DNA from: Verrucomicrobiia bacterium
GTDB taxonomy: Bacteria; Verrucomicrobiota; Verrucomicrobiia; Limisphaerales; UBA11358
NCBI GenBank assembly: GCA_025451535.1
Contig: JANWKE010000114.1
Coordinates: 1-44,213 of the forward strand
Reading direction: 5' to 3'
Length of the DNA: 44,213 nt
Position 1 is the stretch's first letter; the number at the start of each line of letters is the position of its first letter. Both the position numbers and the translations under genes were made by a program. Shown here piece after piece: positions 16,992-23,329 of the stretch. The notes under the pieces were generated by a model. It saw nothing but the letters and a program-made list of their open reading frames with translations, was not told where the DNA came from and did no database searches.

Positions 16992-18206
16992 ATGAACCAG
17001 GAACTTTCAGACTTCGCGGCGCGCTGGCGCCGGGCTATTTCTTCGGAGGGACGAGTTACACGTGGCCCTGACTCAAAGAATGAGAATGGGGACTCGTGTA
17101 ACTCGCCCCTCCGAGGGTTCAATGCTCTGGCCCTCGAACTTTTTGCGCTCCAGTTCAAACACAACGCCGCCTACCGAAAAATCTGCGAGGCGCGTGAGGT
17201 GACGCCGGAGTTCATTGAACATTGGACGCAAATTCCCGCCGTGCCGACGAGTGCATTCAAGGAACTGGAACTTACCTGCCTTCCGCCGGAGGAACGTACT
17301 GCGGTTTTCCATTCCAGCGGCACCACCGCGCAGAAGCCCAGCCGCCACTTCCATTCGGTGGAGTCATTGAATGTTTACGAGACATCACTATGGCCATGGT
17401 TCCTGGCGAATGTTTGGCCAGATTTACGATTTGCGATTTACGATTTACGATTGATCTGTCTGACCCCGCCACCGGTGCAAGCGCGGCACTCTTCGCTGGT
17501 CCACATGTTAGAAACAGTGCGTAGCCGCGTTTGTGAAAGCGCGGGGCGTTCATTTTTTGGATCCGCTGCCTCCGACGGTTCCTGGACTTTGGATTTTGAC
17601 GCCGTGCTTGCCGCACTGAACTCGTCACTCGTCACCCGTCACCCGTCATTGCTGTTGGGCACGGCCTTTTCGTTTGTGCATCTGCTGGATTTTTTAGCAG
17701 CACGCGACCTCCGGTTTCAGCTTCCCGCCGGTTCGCGCGTGATGGAAACCGGCGGTTATAAGAACCGTTCCCGCGCGCTGCCGAAGGAGGAATTACACGC
17801 ACTCATCGCGGAACGACTCGGTGTTACACCTGAGAATATCATCTGCGAATACGGCATGAGCGAGTTAAGTTCGCAGGCTTACGCAGTGGCGGGTGACAAG
17901 TGGCAAGTGGCACGAGAAACCACTCCATCTTGTCACCTGTCACCTGTCACTTGTCACTTCCAATTCCCTCCCTGGGCGCGGGTACAGATCGTTTCGCCGG
18001 AGACGGGACGGGAAGTGGCGCACGGGGAATCAGGTTTGGTCCGTGTATTTGATCTGGCGAACGTTTTTTCCGTGATGGCCATTCAGACGGAGGATATGGC
18101 TGTTCGGCGTGGTGACGGATTTGAATTGATTGGCCGCGCCCAGGCCGCTGAACCACGCGGCTGTTCATTGATGATGTTGGAGGGAAGTGCTTCGTCACTT
18201 CCCTGA
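16992..18206 (+). CDS. LuxE-like acyl-protein synthetase
   Basis: 404 residues of the LuxE/acyl-AMP ligase type. Motifs are FHSSGTTAQKPSRH (AMP-binding Ser/Thr loop), VMETGGYKNRSRALP, and ICEYGMSELSSQAY, all typical of LuxE (PF04443). LuxE proteins activate a fatty acid and pass it to the LuxC reductase. The gene directly precedes a LuxC-like gene, so the two probably make a fatty aldehyde. The reading frame is loaded with repeats: a palindrome at 17043-17114 (SSEGRVTRG...), heptamer arrays at 17421-17452, 17620-17650 and 17893-17959, and its last residues (EGSASSLP) plus stop come from another palindrome (18177-18240). These fall outside the motifs and keep frame, so the enzyme may remain active. 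Confidence 0.82.
   Translation: MNQELSDFAARWRRAISSEGRVTRGPDSKNENGDSCNSPLRGFNALALELFALQFKHNAAYRKICEAREVTPEFIEHWTQIPAVPTSAFKELELTCLPPEERTAVFHSSGTTAQKPSRHFHSVESLNVYETSLWPWFLANVWPDLRFAIYDLRLICLTPPPVQARHSSLVHMLETVRSRVCESAGRSFFGSAASDGSWTLDFDAVLAALNSSLVTRHPSLLLGTAFSFVHLLDFLAARDLRFQLPAGSRVMETGGYKNRSRALPKEELHALIAERLGVTPENIICEYGMSELSSQAYAVAGDKWQVARETTPSCHLSPVTCHFQFPPWARVQIVSPETGREVAHGESGLVRVFDLANVFSVMAIQTEDMAVRRGDGFELIGRAQAAEPRGCSLMMLEGSASSLP
17043..17114. repeat. Palindromic element A1, inside luxE-like gene
   Basis: Twenty-base arms (17043-17062 and 17095-17114) are inverted copies with one mismatch, beginning TCGGAGGGACGAGTTACACG. Between them lies the core CCCTGACTCAAAGAATGAG. It is translated in frame. 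Confidence 0.85.
17421..17452. repeat. 7-bp tandem array D2, inside luxE-like gene
   Basis: GATTTAC, GATTTGC, GATTTAC, GATTTAC, GATT. It is translated as DLRFAIYDLRL, showing the 7-residue period that a 7-base repeat must give. Confidence 0.8.
17620..17650. repeat. 7-bp tandem array D3, inside luxE-like gene
   Basis: ACTCGTC, ACTCGTC, ACCCGTC, ACCCGTC, ATT. It is translated in frame as part of NSSLVTRHPSLL. Confidence 0.8.
17893..17959. repeat. Paired inverted 7-bp arrays D4, inside luxE-like gene
   Basis: Left array GTGACAA, GTGGCAA, GTGGCAC (17893-17913). Right array CTTGTCA, CCTGTCA, CCTGTCA, CTTGTCA (17929-17956). The right array is the reverse complement of the left unit type, so the two can fold into a hairpin. 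It is translated in frame. Confidence 0.82.
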
Positions 18207-18240
18207 CGAGTTTGGGCATTGACGAAGCAATGCCCTCCAA
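18177..18240. repeat. Palindromic element at the luxE-like/luxC-like junction
   Basis: TTGGAGGG (18177-18184) pairs with CCCTCCAA (18233-18240), and the left arm ends CTTCCCTGACGAG, matching the CCTGAC core of the other palindromes. The luxE-like stop codon (18204-18206) and one candidate luxC-like start (18230) both lie within it. Confidence 0.75.
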
Positions 18241-18244
18241 AGAA

Positions 18245-19606
18245 ATGAATCTACCAAATTATTTTCTCGCGGATCTGCCGCCGGAAGCGACGTTGTCGCC
18301 GGCCATGTTGGCGGAGGCATGTCAGACGCTGAAGCGCAATCGTGAGCGTTATCTTTCCGGGCGCTCGACAGAGCAACTCGTGAAAGTGTTGAGTGACGTG
18401 GCGGACGCCTGGTTGAAACCTGACCATACCTTTCGGAAACTGGTTCTGGAACGCGGCCCGGGCGAAACCGGTTTTTCCCATAAAACGCTTCAGCGCGGTT
18501 TGGACGATTTCTTCCGACAAGTGACGCCGGAGAACCTGCGTGCGTTGTTGGTTCAGGAATTCGGTAACGCCCGCCGGCTCGACGCGGTGACCGCGACGGA
18601 AGTGGAACAAAAATCGTCGCGCGCAGCCATGGCCGTCGGCCCGGAATTTCTTGTTCACGTCGCCGCCGGCAACATTCCGAATCCGGCGTGGATGAGCATC
18701 ATCCTCGGCTTGCTGGCGCGTTCGGCCCAGTTCGTGAAATGCGCCAGCGGCTCGGCATTCCTGCCGCGGCTGTTTGCGCATTCGCTCTATGAGGCCGATC
18801 CGAAACTGGGGGCGTGCCTGGAAATTGCCGAATGGCGTGGCGGGAATGCGGATCTGGAGAATATCCTTTTTGCCGAGGCCAGTTGTGTCACCGCGACCGG
18901 CAGCGATGAAAATCTGGCGGCCATCCGCTCGCGGTTGCCGGCGCACGTGCGTTTTCTCGGCTATGGCCAGCGCGTGAGTTTTGGTTTTGTGGCAAGGGAA
19001 GTATTGTCCCGTTTGAACGCGCCACGGATTGCAGCCCGCGTGACGGACGATGTCGTGGCTTGGAACCAGCTCGGCTGTCTTTCGCCGCACGTGATTTACC
19101 TGCAACCCGGCGGTGAAATGTCGCCGGAAAAGTTTGCTGAATTGCTGGCGGATGAATTGGAACGGCGCGAGCAGACCGAGCCGCGCGGTGAACTGCCGGC
19201 GCCGCATGCGGCCGGCATTGCCTCGCGCCGGGGGATTTACAAAGTGCGCGCGGCGCATTCACCCGAGACCCTGATGTGGCACAGCCAGGAGTCCACGGCG
19301 TGGACGGTGGTGTTTGAGGCGGATGCGCGTTTCCAAATTTCCTGCCTGAACCGGTTCATTTACGTGAAACCGGTGAAGGATCTGGTGGAAATGCTGCAAC
19401 ACGCCGAAGTTGTGCGCGGCAAGGTTTCGACCGTCGGCATTGCTGCGTCCGAACATCAAATCGAGGAGCTGGCGACGCAACTGGCGCGCTGGGGTGTGAC
19501 ACGGGTCTGCCCCCTCGGCCGGATGCAGAATCCCCCGCTGACGTGGCGGCATGATGGCCGGCCGGCGCTCGGCGAGCTGGTGACGTGGGCGGATTTGGAA
19601 ATGTGA
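18245..19606 (+). CDS. LuxC-like acyl-CoA/acyl-protein reductase
   Basis: About 453 residues of the LuxC family (PF05893), which reduces an activated fatty acyl group to an aldehyde with NADPH. Features are HVAAGNIPNPAWMSII, FVKCASGSAFLPRLFA, the NADPH-linked VTATGSDENLAAIR, and the catalytic-cysteine region WNQLGCLSPHVIYL. The end (CPLGRMQNPPLTWRHDGRPAL) is typical of the family. ATG 18245 (MNLPNYFLADLPP) is preferred; ATG 18230 and TTG 18212 are in frame but lie in a repeat element. It follows the LuxE-like gene by 38 bases, so the two are probably one operon. No luciferase genes are present; a role in aldehyde or wax-type lipid metabolism is possible but not shown. Confidence 0.82.
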   Translation: MNLPNYFLADLPPEATLSPAMLAEACQTLKRNRERYLSGRSTEQLVKVLSDVADAWLKPDHTFRKLVLERGPGETGFSHKTLQRGLDDFFRQVTPENLRALLVQEFGNARRLDAVTATEVEQKSSRAAMAVGPEFLVHVAAGNIPNPAWMSIILGLLARSAQFVKCASGSAFLPRLFAHSLYEADPKLGACLEIAEWRGGNADLENILFAEASCVTATGSDENLAAIRSRLPAHVRFLGYGQRVSFGFVAREVLSRLNAPRIAARVTDDVVAWNQLGCLSPHVIYLQPGGEMSPEKFAELLADELERREQTEPRGELPAPHAAGIASRRGIYKVRAAHSPETLMWHSQESTAWTVVFEADARFQISCLNRFIYVKPVKDLVEMLQHAEVVRGKVSTVGIAASEHQIEELATQLARWGVTRVCPLGRMQNPPLTWRHDGRPALGELVTWADLEM

Positions 19607-19607
19607 C

Positions 19608-19680
19608 AAGTCAGTGGTCAGTAGTTTTTCGATCGTCGTTCCTGTGTTGCCACTGACTATTGACCACTGACCACTGACTT
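19608..19680. repeat. Paired inverted 7-bp arrays D5 between luxC-like and queD-like genes
   Basis: Left AAGTCAGTGGTCAGTAG (19608-19624). Right CCACTGA, CTATTGA, CCACTGA, CCACTGA, CTT (19650-19680). The right side is the reverse complement of the left unit, making a hairpin that ends seven bases before the QueD-like ATG at 19687. Confidence 0.82.
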
Positions 19681-19686
19681 AAAAAA

Positions 19687-20046
19687 ATGAAAATGGAATT
19701 GCGAAACACGTTTCAGTTCGAGGCGGCACATCTGTTGCCACATCTGCCGAAGTCACACAAATGCCGGCGGTTGCACGGTCATAGCTTTCAGGTGGACATG
19801 GTCGTCGCGGGTGAATGCGATCCGAAGTTGGGCTGGCTGATGGATTACGCTGACATCACCGCAGCCTTCAAGCCGGTTTGGGAAAAGCTCGATCACCGTT
19901 ACCTGAACGAAATTCCCGGGCTCGAAAATCCCACCAGCGAGGAGATTGCGGTTTGGATCTGGAGAAAATTGAAACCGAAACTTCCGTTGCTCACCGAGAT
20001 CGTCGTGGCCGAAACCTGCACGGCCTGCTGCGTTTATCGCGGGTAG
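19687..20046 (+). CDS. QueD-like 6-carboxytetrahydropterin synthase / PTPS family
   Basis: 119 residues of the 6-pyruvoyltetrahydropterin synthase fold. The zinc-binding histidines are His15 (FEAAH) and His30/His32 (LHGH), and Cys26 (KCRRLHGH) is the likely catalytic cysteine of QueD-type enzymes. Also seen are MDYADI, the LDHRYLNEI motif and the substrate-anchoring Glu in [12 protein letters not shown]. QueD converts dihydroneopterin triphosphate in the queuosine (7-deazaguanine) path; folate- or biopterin-type roles are possible in this family, and no queC, queE or queF is in the window. The TAG stop (20044-20046) is part of a repeat element beginning GTAGCACCCGCG. Both ends of the gene abut repeats. 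Confidence 0.85.
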   Translation: MKMELRNTFQFEAAHLLPHLPKSHKCRRLHGHSFQVDMVVAGECDPKLGWLMDYADITAAFKPVWEKLDHRYLNEIPGLENPTSEEIAVWIWRKLKPKLPLLTEIVVAETCTACCVYRG

Positions 20047-20196
20047 CACCCGCGTCCCGCGGGTATAATTCGGCGTCCCGCCGAATTGCGGCGGCGGGTG
20101 CACGACTGATCCAAGCCCGCACTGGAATCGGTGAGAACCCGTTTCCAAAGGTTTCGGGCGTGACGCCCGAAACGACCCGCGAGACGCGGGTGCTAC
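20043..20196. repeat. Multi-hairpin palindromic element at the queD-like 3' end
   Basis: The perfect 12-base ends GTAGCACCCGCG (20043-20054) and CGCGGGTGCTAC (20185-20196) enclose further hairpins: ACCCGCG/CGCGGGT (20048-20064), AATTCGGCG/CGCCGAATT (20067-20087), GTTTCGGGCG/CGCCCGAAAC (20151-20173) and a second ACCCGCG/CGCGGGT (20175-20191). It supplies the queD-like stop and fills the gap to the convergent gene. Confidence 0.88.
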
Positions 20197-20204
20197 CGAC
20201 AGGA

Positions 20205-21104
20205 TTACGGTGAAAAAACCATGTTCGTGCCGGTAAGCGGGTCCTGCAGAATGGCTTTGAGATAGTCTGGCACCAGATCGGCAACGGTCGCGACTGAATG
20301 GCCCTTGTCCAGTTGATAGGCGCGGGCGGCAAATTCAATGATCAATTGGCGTGTTTTTTCAATCTGTGCATCAAATTTTTCCTCAGCCGTTTTGAATGTA
20401 GTTTGCAGGGTGCGACGCATTGCTATTCGCCCAATTTCATTTCTGATATCTGGAAATGTCCGGCGCGACCAGTCGCGTTCCTGCTGCATCACTGCGTTCC
20501 AGGTTTGCCTTTGGGAATCCAGGGTTTCCAAGGTCGCCGCGGTCTCCCGGCAGGATTTGGCGTCAAGTTGATCGACGAGCTTCTGCAAATTTCCAACTCC
20601 GATTGATTCGATGGCCGTGCCCACCAGTTGATCGATGAGGACTCCGCCGCGTGCCGACGCGTCGCCCAATCGAATTGTGTCCAAATAGGATTTGGCGGCG
20701 TCAGCGGGGCGTTTTTCCATTTCCGCCAGGCGACCTTCCGCGACGAAGGCGTAGGCAAGACGTTTCAGGGCGGCCAGCTGATCCAGGTGCGCCGAGGACG
20801 TCACTGAATAATCCAGCGTTACCCGGCATTCCTGCTGCAATCCGGTTCGGGCTGTTTGCAATGTCATGGCATCGTTGTTTATTAATTCCCGCAGTTTTGC
20901 TGAAGTAAGTTCGTCGTAGTCCTCGAAGTCATTCGATACCATATTCCCCGCCTTGACCAGATTCTCGTAGCCGTTGGGATGGGGCAGGGGCGGCACGGGG
21001 GGCGGCGGTTCGGCGTCCCAGAACAGCAGCAGACAGAGCAGGAAAACAAACGGACCGGCCAGAATGAAGAAAGTAATCAGCCGGTTACGGGTTCTGACAG
21101 TCAT
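20205..21104 (-). CDS. Hypothetical membrane-anchored protein
   Basis: 299 residues, not recognised. One transmembrane helix near the N-terminus (LITFFILAGPFVFLLCLLLFW) is followed by a Pro-rich stretch (EPPPPVPPLPHP), then a mostly alpha-helical extracytoplasmic domain (LAALKRLAYAFVAEGRLAEMEKRPADAAKSYLDTIRLG) that looks like a degenerate TPR-type helical repeat. The C-terminal part (RAYQLDKGHSVATVADLVPDYL, DPLTGTNMVF) resembles an ending I associate with secreted proteins of Verrucomicrobia and planctomycetes, from memory only. ATG 21104 is preferred to a TTG at 21140. It is convergent with the QueD-like gene and divergent from the MscS gene (about 100 bases). Confidence 0.7.
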   Translation of the reverse strand: MTVRTRNRLITFFILAGPFVFLLCLLLFWDAEPPPPVPPLPHPNGYENLVKAGNMVSNDFEDYDELTSAKLRELINNDAMTLQTARTGLQQECRVTLDYSVTSSAHLDQLAALKRLAYAFVAEGRLAEMEKRPADAAKSYLDTIRLGDASARGGVLIDQLVGTAIESIGVGNLQKLVDQLDAKSCRETAATLETLDSQRQTWNAVMQQERDWSRRTFPDIRNEIGRIAMRRTLQTTFKTAEEKFDAQIEKTRQLIIEFAARAYQLDKGHSVATVADLVPDYLKAILQDPLTGTNMVFSP

Positions 21105-21203
21105 GCCGGAACAGACTCGCAAAAAGTCCGCCGCCGTCAATCATTCTGATGTTGACGCGGCGCAATAAATCCGTTTAACCAGTGACGGATTTTAAATTCA
21201 TAT

Positions 21204-22041
21204 ATGGGAGATACCGCCAGTCAGACCATTGACACCATCAGCCGGATCCAGGCGAAGGTCGTGGATTTCCTCACCGACTACGGACTTCAAATCGTCGGTG
21301 CACTCATCATCCTTGCGATCGGCCTGGTCATCGCGTGGTGGATTGGACGCGCTCTCCGGCAATGGCTGGAGAAAAAAACATGTCGAGCCGCCCATCATCA
21401 TGCTGGCCGTGCGTGTCGTCCGGCTGCTTATCTTTCTCGTTGCCCTGTTGCAGGCGTTGGAGAAATTAAGCGTGCCCATCGGCCCGGCGTTGGCGGGCAT
21501 CGGCGTGGCTGGTGTCGGCATTGGCCTGGCCCTGCAAAGCGTGCTTGGAAACCTGGTCGCCGGCCTGAGCATCATTTTCACCAAGCCGTTTCGGGTGGGC
21601 GAATGGATTGAAATCGCCGGCATATCAGGGCAGGTGAAAACGATCGAACTCTTTTCCACTATACTGCTGCACACCGACCTGTCGCGCGTCGTCATCCCCA
21701 ACCGCAAAATCATCGGCGAAGTTCTGCACAACTACGGCAGCGTCCGGCAGCTCGACCTTTCTGTGGGTGTGGCGTACGGGACGAATTTGAACGAAGCCAC
21801 GGCCATCGTGCGCCGGGTATTGAGCGCCAACCCTCGCGTTCTCAAGGAGCCTGTGCCGGTCGTTGGCGTCTCTCTGCTCGCCGATTCCTCTATCAACATT
21901 GCTATCCGGCCCTGGACCAAGGTGGGCGATTTCGGCCCGGCGCAAATGGAAATCAACCAGGCCATTGCGGAGGAATTGCGCGCGGCCAACATTTCCATTC
22001 CATTTCCGCAACGCGAGGTGCGGTTGCTCAATAACGCGTAG
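21204..22041 (+). pseudogene. mscS: MscS-type mechanosensitive channel gene with a one-base frameshift
   Basis: The N-terminal part (MGDTASQTIDTISRIQAKVV, then a transmembrane helix LQIVGALIILAIGLVIAWWIG and LRQWLEKK) is in one frame. The rest (HVEPPIIMLAVRVV, pore helix GVAGVGIGLALQSVLGNLVAG, beta domain FRVGEWIEIAGISGQV to FPQREVRLLNNA) is in the frame one base on. The switch lies in a run of seven A at 21372-21378. Six A would give a continuous MscS of about 278 residues. The pore-lining TM3 and beta domain are otherwise intact. This may be a sequencing indel, a true lesion, or transcriptional slippage at the A-run. MscS releases solutes on hypo-osmotic shock. Confidence 0.85.
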
Positions 22042-22070
22042 CCGCCTGAAAAATTCATTTGATCGCAAAA

Positions 22071-22172
22071 GGCGAGGTAACGAGTCTCAAAATAAAACCG
22101 GAAATCGGAAATGAATTGGAGACTCCTTCCGCCTTCGCCCGGCTACGGCGAGACAAGCACGTCGTCTCCTGC
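22071..22172 (-). repeat. Palindromic element I4 after mscS, related to 39964-40021
   Basis: CGAGGTAACGAGTCTCAA at 22073-22090 matches, with one mismatch, the reverse complement of the stretch ending 40013, and GTCGTCTCCTGC at 22161-22172 matches the other arm of the 39964 element. GGCGAGG.. and ..CCTTCGCC arms (22071-22139) form an inverted repeat. It fills the gap to the cysteine desulfurase gene. Confidence 0.7.
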
Positions 22173-22180
22173 ATAACCTC

Positions 22181-23329
22181 TCACGCTTCGGCATGCGCCC
22201 TGGTGTGGCTCATCTCTTCGTGGATTTTACCCAAGGCATCGGCCAGCGCGGCCCAGTCCGCCTCGGTGGTTTCCCAGCCGCTGCTGAACCGCAGCACGCG
22301 ATGCGCGTCTGCCGCCTTGAAATGCATTGCGGCGAGAACGTGCGACGGTTCCTCCTTGCCGGTCGTGCAGGCGGAGCCGGTGGAAACGGCAATACCCGCC
22401 TGGTCGAGCCGGGAAACCCAGCGGAGCTGGCTGCCTTCCGGGACCAGCGCCGAAACGGTGTTCCACAATCGCGGCGAACCTGCGCCGACGAGCACCGCGC
22501 CGGGCAGTTTGTGCAATAGTTGCCGTTCAAAATTCTCGCGCCACACGCCGCGCAGAATGTGCTCGTTGCGCGCAAGCTGTTTCTCGCGTGCCTCCAGTCC
22601 GGCGAGCATGGAAACGATGATCGGGACGTTTTCCGTCCCCGCACGCTGGCCGCGTTCCTGTTTGCCGCCGACAATCAATGGTGTGACATGGCCACGCCCG
22701 GGAACTTTCAGAAAGCCGACGCCGCGTGGTCCGCCGAATTTGTGCGCCGCCCCGCTGAGAAAATTGCATTCGCCCAGCCCCTTCGCGGGCATTTTGCCGA
22801 TCCATTGTACAGCGTCGCAGAAAAACGGCACCTCGTACTGCTGACAAATGGCCAGGATTTCGCGCCACGGCTGAATCACGCCGGTTTCATTATTTGCCGC
22901 CATCACGGCCACCAGTCCCGGTCGGATATCGGCCATTTCGACCGTCAACCAGTCCAGATCAATCACCCCGGCGTGCGTGACGGGAATGAATTTTGTCCGG
23001 TGGTGGAAGTAAGCCGAGGACGACTCCATGATGCACGGGTGTTCAATCGGAGAAATCCAGATTTGAGCCTTTGGATCCAGCACCTGCGCAAAATGGTGCA
23101 AGGCCATGTTATTGGCCTCGGTCGCCCCGCTGGTCCAGATGATTTCGGCCGGGCGACAGCCGAGGAACGCGGCGAGTTTTTCGCGCGCCTCGGTCATGGC
23201 CTTGTTGGCCGCCGCGCCAAACTGGTGCGGGCTCGACGGATTGCCGGCGATGTGCTCAGTGGCATTCAGCCAGGCTTCGCGCGCCTCGCGCATGACCGGC
23301 GCGGTGGCATTATGGTCGAAATAAATCAT
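22181..23329 (-). CDS. NifS/IscS-family cysteine desulfurase
   Basis: 382 residues of a PLP-dependent class V aminotransferase fold that takes sulfur from cysteine for Fe-S clusters or tRNA thiolation. It begins MIYFDHNATAPV, typical of NifS/IscS. The PLP lysine lies in LSGAAHKFGGPRGVGFL and the active-site cysteine in AVSTGSACTTGKEEPSHVL, whose loop length fits the IscS/NifS type rather than SufS. Other motifs: TSGATEANNMALH, NNETGVIQPW, RAGTENVP. The start overlaps the mutY stop by three bases (ATGA at 23329-23326), so it is coupled to mutY, which itself needs a 4Fe-4S cluster. No iscU is next to it, so iscS is not assigned. Confidence 0.9.
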   Translation of the reverse strand: MIYFDHNATAPVMREAREAWLNATEHIAGNPSSPHQFGAAANKAMTEAREKLAAFLGCRPAEIIWTSGATEANNMALHHFAQVLDPKAQIWISPIEHPCIMESSSAYFHHRTKFIPVTHAGVIDLDWLTVEMADIRPGLVAVMAANNETGVIQPWREILAICQQYEVPFFCDAVQWIGKMPAKGLGECNFLSGAAHKFGGPRGVGFLKVPGRGHVTPLIVGGKQERGQRAGTENVPIIVSMLAGLEAREKQLARNEHILRGVWRENFERQLLHKLPGAVLVGAGSPRLWNTVSALVPEGSQLRWVSRLDQAGIAVSTGSACTTGKEEPSHVLAAMHFKAADAHRVLRFSSGWETTEADWAALADALGKIHEEMSHTRAHAEA

